Positions 35,504-45,368 of a DNA stretch of 64,000 bases are shown here, one piece after another. Below the pieces are notes generated by a model. It searched no databases. It saw only the letters and a list, made by a program, of their open reading frames with translations, and was not told where the DNA came from. The stretch spans positions 62,001 through 126,000 of the forward strand of contig JAFSKK010000044.1 of assembly GCA_017448965.1 (NCBI GenBank). Direction: 5' to 3'. Numbering within the stretch: position 1 is the first letter of the stretch; each line of letters opens with the position of its first letter. This DNA is from Bacteroidaceae bacterium (GTDB lineage: Bacteria > Bacteroidota > Bacteroidia > Bacteroidales > Bacteroidaceae). The position numbers and the translations under genes were made by a program.

Positions 35504-36673
35504 TTATTTGAAAGAGATGACAGCGCGACGGTTGAGGTTGAATGGTTCAACTTCGTTTACACCACCGATACCCTTAACTTCGATGTTAGAACGGCTAACG
35601 CCGAGGTTAACGAGTTCTTCAGCAACAGCCTGGGCACGAGCCTCAGAAAGTTTCTGGTTGTAAGCAGAAGAACCTGTCTTGCTATCAGCAGAACCTGTTA
35701 CGACGATCTTAGCGCCAGAGTTCTTAGCAGCAGCAGCAACAGCCTCGATGTTAATCAGATCCTTCTTAGAGTTCAACTTAGCAGAGTTGAGGTCGAAGAA
35801 TACAGATGTAGCAGAGAAAGTAGGAGCTACAGTTGGGCACTTGTGGTTAGCCCACTTTGCGAGTTCTGCACGCAGACGAGCGTTCTCATCCTGCTCAGCC
35901 TTGAGCTGTGCGCGGAGAGCAGCGAGCTTAGCGCATGCCTCAGCAGAAAGAGCCTCGTAGTCGTCGAGAGAAACAGCCTTTGACCAGCCAGTCTTACCGA
36001 TGTTGTAAGTGATACCGAGGTCTACACCTGCGATGTTGTTAGCACGGAAAGCGCTCCACTTATTATCCCAGTAAGGAATGAAGTCATTAGTTGTCCATTG
36101 GTAAGATACGTCAGCATAAACACCTACACGCTTTGAAATCTTCCAAGTTGACTCGAAACCTACGCCCAAAGTTGGAGCATAAGAGTTAAGGCCAAAGTTG
36201 CGGATCAAACCAAAGCGTGGGAAGAAGATGAGGTTCCAAACACGATCCTCGTTGTAACCGCAGAAGATGTTGCTGAGGTTGAACTCAGTGTCGAACAAGA
36301 GCTGAGCATAACCACCCTTGCAGCCGTTAGGAGCTTCCCAAACGTGATCAGCATTGCGGAAAGCGTGGTGGAATGCACCGTTCTCCCAGTTGAGCTTCAG
36401 ACGAGCACCAATGCTTGGAGCGAACCACTTACCAACAGCAAAGTCAAAGCCATAAGTACGGCCATCGTGCCAGTCCTTCTTGAAGAGACCACCATAACGG
36501 TAAGAGCTAACAACATTAGCATCAATACCAGCCTGAACAAACCAGTTTGACCAGAAAGAGTTGGTAGCAACACTGTACTTGCTAGTTGCTGGTGTTGCGA
36601 ATTCGTCGCACTGTGCGTTAGCAGCAACAGTACCAAGGCTTACAAAAGCCAACGCCATCAAAAACTTTTTCAT
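35504..36673 (-). CDS. OmpA-family outer membrane protein
   Basis: A 389-residue protein: signal peptide MKKFLMALAFVSLGTVAANA, an N-terminal beta-barrel (about 20-260), a short coiled-coil (KLAALRAQLKAEQDENARLRAELAKW) and a C-terminal OmpA peptidoglycan-binding domain (ASVFFDLNSAKLNSKKDLINIEA, EARAQAVAEELVNLGVSRSNIEVKGIGG, NRRAVISF). It links the outer membrane to the wall and is usually abundant. Start at the ATG at 36673; an upstream extension covers the 5' leader only. Confidence 0.92.
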   Translation of the reverse strand: MKKFLMALAFVSLGTVAANAQCDEFATPATSKYSVATNSFWSNWFVQAGIDANVVSSYRYGGLFKKDWHDGRTYGFDFAVGKWFAPSIGARLKLNWENGAFHHAFRNADHVWEAPNGCKGGYAQLLFDTEFNLSNIFCGYNEDRVWNLIFFPRFGLIRNFGLNSYAPTLGVGFESTWKISKRVGVYADVSYQWTTNDFIPYWDNKWSAFRANNIAGVDLGITYNIGKTGWSKAVSLDDYEALSAEACAKLAALRAQLKAEQDENARLRAELAKWANHKCPTVAPTFSATSVFFDLNSAKLNSKKDLINIEAVAAAAKNSGAKIVVTGSADSKTGSSAYNQKLSEARAQAVAEELVNLGVSRSNIEVKGIGGVNEVEPFNLNRRAVISFK

Positions 36674-36803
36674 AATTACTTTTAATTTAATAATGAAACA
36701 ATAATTTTTATTCTCTTTTCTTTTTCCTTTTTTACAGCGCTTGAAGCACCATAAAACTGTATGAAACATCACCCCAATGGGCGTAATCCATACTATTTTG
36801 ATG

Positions 36804-36831
36804 CAAAGTTATATATTTTCCTTTATTCCAA
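36804..36831 (-). promoter_or_regulatory. Promoter of the OmpA-family gene
   Basis: On the minus strand TTG (36829-36831), 17 bases, TAACTTTG (36804-36811). It gives a leader of about 124 bases. Confidence 0.55.
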
Positions 36832-36835
36832 CCAT

Positions 36836-36897
36836 ACAAAAAACAAAAAAAATGTAAAAAAAAATAGATTTTTTTTGTTTTTTTTACATTTTTTGTA
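36836..36897 (-). terminator. AT-only hairpin after mutL
   Basis: A long A-rich arm (36836-36864) faces a T-rich arm (36869-36897), both containing ATGTA/TACAT cores, in the gap between mutL and the OmpA-family promoter. It could end mutL transcription on the minus strand. Confidence 0.5.
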
Positions 36898-36923
36898 CAA
36901 ATAGGCCTTTATTCGTGCATTTT

Positions 36924-38831
36924 TCAGAATAAATCTGCCAGATATTTATCCTCAACAAGGGTGTACACCAGTTTTCCATCGGGAGTTCTTGCCGGCATTT
37001 TCGTCGCAAACAAGTCCTGCAAGAGGCGTTCCATCTCCACAGAAGACAGAATTTGGCCATAAACAACCGCAGCATTTTCCGCCATCGTCAAAGCCAACGC
37101 CTCTTGGGCATCCTTGCGGATGTTGCCCGTTTTCTCCTTGGCCGAAGTTACCATCTCATGAAGAAGGTTGTCAACGTCCACCCCTTCAATACCCGAAGGG
37201 ATGCCATTGAGAGAGTATGCCCCTCCTCCAAGATTCGACAAGTCGAAGCCCAAACTGCTCAGGTCATCCATGAAACTCTCCACCACAATGGAGTCGCTCG
37301 GATCAAACTGTATGACACTCGGGAAAAGTTCTTTCTGCGATGGCCTATTGTTGGAGTTGATGCACTGCATGTTCTGTTCAAAAAGAATCCGCACATGTGC
37401 CCTATGCTGGTTCACCACCATAATGCCATTACTCCCAGGCAGTACGATATACTTTCCTTTGTATTGAAACTTCTGCACCGTAGCATCGAACGTCATCGGA
37501 GTCTTGCCGCCTTCCACCATGTCGTTCCAGATAGAACGCTGGAGGTGTTCTTCCTCCAAACCTGTTTCCTCTTGTTCATTTCCAGAAAAGAGTGAAGCAT
37601 CCAACAGCGCGGTCTCCCCTTCCCCTCCTTCGGACGGGAGAACATCGTCGACATCAGCGTGGGAATAGCGTTCATACAACTTCTCCCAGCCAGAAGAACG
37701 AGCATAAGTCCGCTCGGTTCCGTTTGCGAAAGGATTATATGTCGAAGCGGGTGCTTTGGGTAGATGCGGGATGGAAGTCTGAGTTCCCATCACTGGAATA
37801 TCAGGTTTTCCTTCCACATCAAAGTCAATCATGGGAACATTGCAGAACTGCCCCAAGGTCTCTTTCACCGCAGCAGAAAGCACTTGCCAAATCGGCTGTT
37901 CGTTGTCAAACTTAATCTCCGTCTTTGTGGGATGCACATTCACATCTATAGAGGATGGTTCCACAGCCATATAGATAAAGTAAGAGACCTGTTCCCCCAC
38001 GGGTACAAGATTTTCATACGCCTTCACAATGGCACTATGGAAATAAGGATGCCGCATGTATCGCCCATTGACGAAGAAATACTGATGTGCGCCTTTCTTT
38101 TTCGACGATTCCGGCTTGCCCACATAGCCCGACAGCGTCACCAACGATGTCTCCACTTCCACAGGCAACAAATCTGCGTTCATCTTTTTGCCAAAAACAT
38201 TGACAATTCTCTGCCGCACCGTCGTAGCTGGGAGATGGTACATTTCCACACCATTATTATATAATGAGAAAGAAATGTCGGGGTGCACCAACACGATGCG
38301 TTGAAAATCCGACACCACATTCGTCAGTTCCGTTTGATTCGACTTCAGAAACTTTCTTCTGGCCGGAACATTGAAAAACAGATTTCTCACAGAAAAGTTA
38401 CTGCCTGCAGCACAAGCCACTGGTTCTTGACACTCAATCTTAGAACCATTCACCTGAAGCATGGTACCCAGTTCATCCTCTGGCCTTCTTGTCTTCAGTT
38501 CCACTTGTGCCACAGCAGCAATGCTCGCGAGCGCCTCACCCCTGAAACCCATCGTGGTCAAACTGAACAGATCCGCCGCAGCGTGTATCTTTGAAGTGGC
38601 ATGACGTTCAAACGACAGTCTTGCATCCGTTTCCGACATGCCTTTCCCATCGTCCACCACCTGAACAAGCGTCTTGCCGCCGTCCGTCACCAGCACCTTC
38701 ACACTTTTCGCCTCCGCGTCAATGGCATTCTCCATCATCTCCTTCACAATGGAAGAAGGACGCTGGACCACTTCACCTGCAGCAATCTGGTTAGCCACAG
38801 AATCAGGCAAGACATGTATGATATCGTTCAA
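36924..38831 (-). CDS. mutL: DNA mismatch repair protein MutL
   Basis: A 635-residue MutL: GHKL ATPase motifs EMMENAIDAE, DDGKGM, TMGFRGEALASI, the transducer segment FVNGRYMRHPYFHSAI, a linker of about 350-430, and a C-terminal dimerisation domain (QHRAHVRILFEQNM). The Q-H-R-A-H motif and C-terminal length match Bacteroidetes MutL. Last gene of the run starting at 43655. Confidence 0.95.
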   Translation of the reverse strand: MNDIIHVLPDSVANQIAAGEVVQRPSSIVKEMMENAIDAEAKSVKVLVTDGGKTLVQVVDDGKGMSETDARLSFERHATSKIHAAADLFSLTTMGFRGEALASIAAVAQVELKTRRPEDELGTMLQVNGSKIECQEPVACAAGSNFSVRNLFFNVPARRKFLKSNQTELTNVVSDFQRIVLVHPDISFSLYNNGVEMYHLPATTVRQRIVNVFGKKMNADLLPVEVETSLVTLSGYVGKPESSKKKGAHQYFFVNGRYMRHPYFHSAIVKAYENLVPVGEQVSYFIYMAVEPSSIDVNVHPTKTEIKFDNEQPIWQVLSAAVKETLGQFCNVPMIDFDVEGKPDIPVMGTQTSIPHLPKAPASTYNPFANGTERTYARSSGWEKLYERYSHADVDDVLPSEGGEGETALLDASLFSGNEQEETGLEEEHLQRSIWNDMVEGGKTPMTFDATVQKFQYKGKYIVLPGSNGIMVVNQHRAHVRILFEQNMQCINSNNRPSQKELFPSVIQFDPSDSIVVESFMDDLSSLGFDLSNLGGGAYSLNGIPSGIEGVDVDNLLHEMVTSAKEKTGNIRKDAQEALALTMAENAAVVYGQILSSVEMERLLQDLFATKMPARTPDGKLVYTLVEDKYLADLF

Positions 38832-38855
38832 AACGAAGTTCCTTTCCTTTTTGAG

Positions 38856-39152
38856 TTAGAAAAACAAGTTTCCCGTATACAGGTAACGCATCAGAAGAAG
38901 CAGAAGGACGATGGCTAAAATCAGCACGCCATACGACAGCGGTTTCCTTCCGCTTTCCTTGCGATGTTTCAGATGCTTCGTGGCCTGTACAAACTTACCA
39001 CGAATATCCTCAGGAGAAAATTCCTTAGGAGGCAACAGACCCAATTCTCGTTTGGCCCGTTCATCTATTTCCTTTAGCTTCTCCTTCCGAGGGTCATAAT
39101 AGATGTAGTTATGGTGGAAACCGCGAGGTTTCCTGACTGAGAACATTCCCAT
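38856..39152 (-). CDS. Small protein with one C-terminal membrane segment
   Basis: A 98-residue protein beginning MGMFSVRKPRGFHHNYIYYD with a charged, helical middle and a single membrane segment near the end (YGVLILAIVLLLLLMRYLY). No known family by eye. Between the OstA-like gene and mutL, same strand, 24 bases before mutL. Probably a tail-anchored or bitopic inner-membrane protein. Confidence 0.75.
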   Translation of the reverse strand: MGMFSVRKPRGFHHNYIYYDPRKEKLKEIDERAKRELGLLPPKEFSPEDIRGKFVQATKHLKHRKESGRKPLSYGVLILAIVLLLLLMRYLYTGNLFF

Positions 39153-39217
39153 ACTTTCACTATATTATATAATATGTGTAACACCCATCTCCGTCCTTCT
39201 CTCCCACACATCTCCTG

Positions 39218-40855
39218 CTACAACTCGTCCAGATGTTGTTTCGGCACCACCTTCTTCTCCGTCTTCTTCAGCATCTGATCCTCCTTCTTGGTTCTCCAGC
39301 CGAATATGTCATCCTTGTTCTTGGGACGTATATAGTCGAACCAGGCAAAACCCACAAGATAACGCCGATCCTCTGGAATTGCAAAGGGAGGGTACATCAC
39401 ACCTGTGGGGGTCAACATCCACACCTTGCTCACCTTTTTATTCACCATATACAGGCTCAAGTCAGGTGTTTCCGTGTAGTTCAAACCAATGCGGCTGCCG
39501 TCATCCTCTTCCATGTAGTAACACACATACACATTTCCCTTGGCATTGTTATGCTCGATGACGCCATCCACAAAATAGCAGAACATCTCCTTCGACGACA
39601 CTTGGTTGTAGGAGACAGAATCCAGCATCTCTATCGTCATGGCCTGATTGATGATGTGTATCCAATCCACCGTGCTGTCATTGTTGTACACCCGAATCTC
39701 TTCGCCAAAAACCTGTTGTCCTTCATTCCAGAGAATGGGCTGACCGTACATGTAGGTGCAGGAATCCCGTTCATGCGACACCAGCGAGTCACAAACACCC
39801 TGAAAATCATTTCTGAACATCCTCACCTTATGGTAAGCGAACAAGTCCCTGTACATGGAGTCCGTGTTCTGGTTATAGGTAATCATCTTCAACGTATCGC
39901 CATGCACATACAGCGTGTCTGCTCCAGAAAACTCATAGCAAACTGCGCTGTCTGTGGCCAACGCCAAGCCTGTCTTTTCCTCATAGCGACAATAATTGCC
40001 TGTCAGCATACACCTGTTCTCCACGTCAATCAGCACCACATCGCCAAAAGCCTCACTCACACCCCTCTCGTCATCACAGTACAGGCTGTCACCCACGATG
40101 TCACGCATATCCTTATACACATGCGAACGATCCATCAGGTTCGCTTGACCCGTTTGTGTGTTATAGTCACCGCGCAAGGCATACACGAACGTACTATCTG
40201 ATGAGATGATATTCGTCTCCGACACAATGCGTGCCACCTTCGTGTTTGAGTAATAGTACAGTTCATTTGTCTTCAAGTTGAACTTCGGGTTCTCCAACAC
40301 GACATTATCCTTGAAGATAGCTTCATGCAGCGCTGGCGTGTACTGACCATAGTCTGAGTTCAGCACATTGTCGCCGTCATACAGCGTACCATGCATCGGA
40401 TAGAAACCGATACCCTCCAGACGATCGTAATCTATGACCGAAGTCTTCAATTTCGTCTTCTTGTGAGTCAGCACGGCATTGCCCTGTGCATGTGCCTGCA
40501 TCATGGGACCATTATACAGAAGCGTGTCACTCGTCAGGGTCAACGTGTCACCCTGCACCATCTTCACATGACCATAAGCGTTAAACGTATTCTCGTCCTT
40601 ATAGAAACGAGCACTGTCGCAATCCAGATACATGCCATCATGGTACAATTTCACATGTCCCACCAGCACATCTGCACGCACATCCATCTGGTTCTTGTAC
40701 AAGACATCAGCATGCAGCAACTTCACCTCCTCACTCGACTTCTTGCGGGGCTTATCCTCTGGCACAGCAGCAAAAACCACATAAAAGACTGATAGACACA
40801 ATGTGCCTATCAATATCTTTGTTCCTATGTTACCACGCTTTCCCAATGCTATCAA
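39218..40855 (-). CDS. OstA-like protein, LPS transport (LptA-type fold)
   Basis: A 545-residue exported protein: N-terminal hydrophobic segment (ILIGTLCLSVFYVVFAAVPE) then repeated LptA/OstA-type strands (LLHADVLYKNQMDVRADVLVGHVKLYHDG, AYGHVKMVQGDTLTLTSDTLLYNG, NAVLTHKK). It probably takes part in lipopolysaccharide passage across the periplasm. The neighbouring SurA-like chaperones fit an outer-membrane assembly operon. Confidence 0.85.
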   Translation of the reverse strand: MIALGKRGNIGTKILIGTLCLSVFYVVFAAVPEDKPRKKSSEEVKLLHADVLYKNQMDVRADVLVGHVKLYHDGMYLDCDSARFYKDENTFNAYGHVKMVQGDTLTLTSDTLLYNGPMMQAHAQGNAVLTHKKTKLKTSVIDYDRLEGIGFYPMHGTLYDGDNVLNSDYGQYTPALHEAIFKDNVVLENPKFNLKTNELYYYSNTKVARIVSETNIISSDSTFVYALRGDYNTQTGQANLMDRSHVYKDMRDIVGDSLYCDDERGVSEAFGDVVLIDVENRCMLTGNYCRYEEKTGLALATDSAVCYEFSGADTLYVHGDTLKMITYNQNTDSMYRDLFAYHKVRMFRNDFQGVCDSLVSHERDSCTYMYGQPILWNEGQQVFGEEIRVYNNDSTVDWIHIINQAMTIEMLDSVSYNQVSSKEMFCYFVDGVIEHNNAKGNVYVCYYMEEDDGSRIGLNYTETPDLSLYMVNKKVSKVWMLTPTGVMYPPFAIPEDRRYLVGFAWFDYIRPKNKDDIFGWRTKKEDQMLKKTEKKVVPKQHLDEL

Positions 40856-40864
40856 CTTTCAACT

Positions 40865-42217
40865 TTACTTAATCCAACCTGGATATCTGAACTCACAGTT
40901 TCGCCAATCCTCGTTAATGTGGATATAGGTGGTTTGCTGCTTTTCACGAATCCACTTTTCCAACTTCTCCTCGCAGAGTTTATCCACAACCACATCCTGC
41001 AACGCCTGGTAGTCATCAGTCATCGTAGCCCTGTGACCATTGATGCGGTTTTTCAGCTTCACGATAGCCACCACTTCTTTACCACTACTGTTCACCATGA
41101 TGAACGGCTTCGAGATTTCCCCCACTTTCATGCCCGCCACAGCGCGAGCCACTTCTGCTGGAAGATCTTTCATCTCAAACTTGGAAACACCTCGGCTCTT
41201 GTCAAACAGCAAACCATAATTGTTGCGGGTGTCCTTGTCGTATGAGACAATCGAAACGCACTCGTCAAACGTGTACAGTCCCTTGTCAATTTCTGCCGTG
41301 ATAGAATCCAAGTCATTGATGCATTCCTGCAAAGCCTCTATCGACACGCGAGGTCTTCTCAAGATATGGCGGCAATTCACCATGTCACCACGCTTCTCTA
41401 TCAACTGTATGATGTGGAAACCATACTCCGTTTCCACAATCTTCGACACGGCTTTCGGGTCTGTCAGATTGAATGCCACCGAGGCAAACTCTGGCACGAA
41501 AGAACCACGTCCGGAGAAGCCCAACTCGCCACCCTGTTGTGCCGAGAGTTTATCCTCCGAATACAGCAAAGCCAGCGTCGAGAATTGTGCCGAGCCATTG
41601 TTCACACGCTCCGTATAACCACGCAATTCATTCTTCACACGGTCAATCTCCTCCTGAGGAATCTTCGGGTTGCGTGTGATGATCTGACATTCCACCATCG
41701 TCGGCACAAACGGAATGCTGTCTTCAGGCATATCCTTGAAGTAACGGCGCACCTGTGCAGGAGTCACCTTCACATTCTTGACAAGATTACGCTGCACCTC
41801 TTCCACGATGGCCTTGTCTTTATAACTGTCAAACATTCTCTCACGAATCTGCGAGAGCGGTTTGCCCATGTATTCTTCCAATTTCTCCCGTGAACCGAAA
41901 TTGAGAATGGCATTGTTGATGTCATCGTCCACCCTCTGGAACACCTCTGCATCCGTCACCTCCACTGAGTCGATGACCGCCTGATGCAGAAACAGTTTCT
42001 GAACAGCCAACTGCTCGGGTATCACACAATACGGGTCACCTTCCAGACGCTGACCCTGTTGCATGATCTCCATGCGGGCATTCTCCACATCTGACCGCAA
42101 GATGGCCTCATCACCCACAATCCATATCACCTCGTCAATCACATTCGACTGTCCCTGAGCACAAAGGTTCAGGGCACACAAGATGAACATTCCCACAAAA
42201 TAACTCCGGAGCTTCAT
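40865..42217 (-). CDS. SurA-like periplasmic peptidylprolyl isomerase
   Basis: A 450-residue protein: signal peptide MKLRSYFVGMFILCALNLCAQG, a SurA N-terminal chaperone domain (VIDEVIWIVGDEAILRSDVENARME), a parvulin domain (VPTMVECQIITRNPKI to FHIIQLIEKRGDMVNCRHIL) and a second, degenerate parvulin stretch. It helps fold outer-membrane proteins. Adjacent to a second isomerase gene with a gap of only 1 base. Confidence 0.9.
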   Translation of the reverse strand: MKLRSYFVGMFILCALNLCAQGQSNVIDEVIWIVGDEAILRSDVENARMEIMQQGQRLEGDPYCVIPEQLAVQKLFLHQAVIDSVEVTDAEVFQRVDDDINNAILNFGSREKLEEYMGKPLSQIRERMFDSYKDKAIVEEVQRNLVKNVKVTPAQVRRYFKDMPEDSIPFVPTMVECQIITRNPKIPQEEIDRVKNELRGYTERVNNGSAQFSTLALLYSEDKLSAQQGGELGFSGRGSFVPEFASVAFNLTDPKAVSKIVETEYGFHIIQLIEKRGDMVNCRHILRRPRVSIEALQECINDLDSITAEIDKGLYTFDECVSIVSYDKDTRNNYGLLFDKSRGVSKFEMKDLPAEVARAVAGMKVGEISKPFIMVNSSGKEVVAIVKLKNRINGHRATMTDDYQALQDVVVDKLCEEKLEKWIREKQQTTYIHINEDWRNCEFRYPGWIK

Positions 42218-42218
42218 A

Positions 42219-43655
42219 TCAGTGCTTATTTACAGTCTTGACAACATCCTCATAAACTTCCCAAGGGAACTTCTTGCGCAGACCTTCCACCCACTGAAGT
42301 TCCATCTCGTTTTGGTAGTCTGACACCACCAGTCCATGCACATCCTTATAGGTACGGGGAGCCTTGGCCCTCGTGCCAATCACATCGGTCACAGGGAAGT
42401 CCGTTCTGGGCTTCAGTTCTTTCTTCTGCTTGAACACCAGATTGTCCACGTATGCATTGTCACCCTGCTTGAAGATGCCGCGTTCCACACGCACCATGCG
42501 TACAGAATCATTGTTCAAAGCTGTCGTCAACGTCTTCACCCAATTTTCCTCTGGCACACCTTTCACCAGACGCTTGGCCTCAGCCAGCACTTTCTTATCC
42601 TTCGCATGCACCACAACACCACAGAAACGAGGGCTGTCCCATGCGTAATCCTTCTGGTGAGCCTTGAAATAGGCCTCTTGACCTACCGCATCCGCTTGTA
42701 CTTTGTCCCACACATCCTTCTTGCTCACCTCATACATCATAGTGCCATCATAATATTCCAATGTCAGATTGCGCAAATCATCATCAACAGCCTGCATTTT
42801 CTCCAGCAACTCATCCACCAGTTCACCACGAGTGATGCCGCGTTCACGAGAAACAGAATCCAGATAAGCTGAAGCTGAAGCCTCTTGTACACCGCGTTGA
42901 TCCAAGAAACGGAGAATGGCTTCACGATGGAACTCATAAGGCTCAAACGGATGGCGATCCGTCATATAAATGAGATGGTAACCCACTGTCGATTTCACAG
43001 GAGCCGACATCTCACCAACCTTCAAGGCAAAAGCAGCCTGCTCAAAGTCTGGAATCATCATGCCCTTGCCAAACTGACCCAAAGCACCACCACGCGATGC
43101 ACTACCTTTGTCGTCGCTGACCTCTTTGGCTAGAGCCGCGAAACGTTCTGCCAGTTGCCCTTGGGGCACCGCTTTCAGCACACCGTAAATGCTATCAATC
43201 TTGGCCTTTGCTGCAGCCTGCTGTGCCTCTGTAGCATCCTGACGCATCAGCACCAGAATATGGCTGGCAGTCAGCAGGTCCTGACCCGCAAAACGAGAGG
43301 CTGTATTCTCGTATGTCCGCCGTGCTTCGCGCTCGATGAAAGCGGAGTCAACCAGCGTCGGGAGCACCATCTGCTCCTTATATCCATCCAATTCCTTACG
43401 GATGGACGTGAGCGTGTCCAAATGCTGACTCTCAGCCTCAGCCACTTTCAGTTTGAAGTTCACAAACAACGGCACATACTCCTCCACCGTCTTCTTGTCT
43501 ATCACACCGTCGGAGTTGTTCTTGTTAAACGAATATTCAAATGCGCTCCTCGTGATGCTCTTGCCATTGATTTTCATAATAACAGGGTCATCCGTCTGTG
43601 CCACAGCCGAGAGACCCATCACCAGAGAAGCAACAATAAATGCTATCTTTTTCAT
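42219..43655 (-). CDS. Periplasmic peptidylprolyl isomerase (parvulin type)
   Basis: A 478-residue protein: signal peptide MKKIAFIVASLVMGLSAVAQ, a SurA/PpiD-like N-terminal helix bundle, and one clear parvulin domain (LLTASHILVLMRQDATEAQQAAAKAKIDSIYGVL to MSAPVKSTVGYHLIYMTDRHPFEP). First gene of the run that ends with mutL. Confidence 0.9.
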   Translation of the reverse strand: MKKIAFIVASLVMGLSAVAQTDDPVIMKINGKSITRSAFEYSFNKNNSDGVIDKKTVEEYVPLFVNFKLKVAEAESQHLDTLTSIRKELDGYKEQMVLPTLVDSAFIEREARRTYENTASRFAGQDLLTASHILVLMRQDATEAQQAAAKAKIDSIYGVLKAVPQGQLAERFAALAKEVSDDKGSASRGGALGQFGKGMMIPDFEQAAFALKVGEMSAPVKSTVGYHLIYMTDRHPFEPYEFHREAILRFLDQRGVQEASASAYLDSVSRERGITRGELVDELLEKMQAVDDDLRNLTLEYYDGTMMYEVSKKDVWDKVQADAVGQEAYFKAHQKDYAWDSPRFCGVVVHAKDKKVLAEAKRLVKGVPEENWVKTLTTALNNDSVRMVRVERGIFKQGDNAYVDNLVFKQKKELKPRTDFPVTDVIGTRAKAPRTYKDVHGLVVSDYQNEMELQWVEGLRKKFPWEVYEDVVKTVNKH

Positions 43656-43687
43656 TTTTACCTTGTTCTTTTTTACAAATTTGGGTA

Positions 43688-43695
43688 CAAAGTTA
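43688..43695 (-). promoter_or_regulatory. Promoter -7 element before the isomerase operon
   Basis: TAACTTTG on the minus strand, 32 bases before the start codon. No clear -33 element; the expected position falls in the guaB terminator. Confidence 0.5.
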
Positions 43696-43713
43696 CAAAA
43701 AAAATAAAGAAAA

Positions 43714-43741
43714 AGCGACCACCACCTTCGTGGTAATCGCT
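43714..43741 (-). terminator. Terminator of guaB
   Basis: AGCGA and ACCAC (43714-43725) pair with GTGGT and TCGCT across a two-base internal loop, followed by T-rich sequence on the minus strand. Confidence 0.75.
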
Positions 43742-43776
43742 CCTATAATACTTTTTTAACAATTCAAGCGTCTTTT

Positions 43777-45267
<1,491 letters not shown>

Positions 45268-45277
45268 TTATTGCATG

Positions 45278-45308
45278 CAAAGGTAAGGCTTTTTTACAAC
45301 ATGACAAA
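45278..45308 (-). promoter_or_regulatory. Promoter of guaB
   Basis: On the minus strand TTTG (45305-45308), 19 bases, TACCTTTG (45278-45285). It starts directly next to the recQ terminator hairpin. Confidence 0.7.
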
Positions 45309-45315
45309 GAAAAAG

Positions 45316-45343
45316 AAAGTGAAAAGTTCGATTTTTTCACTTT
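45316..45343 (-). terminator. Terminator of recQ
   Basis: AAAGTGAAAA (45316-45325) and TTTTCACTTT (45334-45343) form a 10-bp stem, followed by T-rich sequence on the minus strand. Confidence 0.65.
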
Positions 45344-45368
45344 TCACTTTCCATTTTTCACTTTTGCC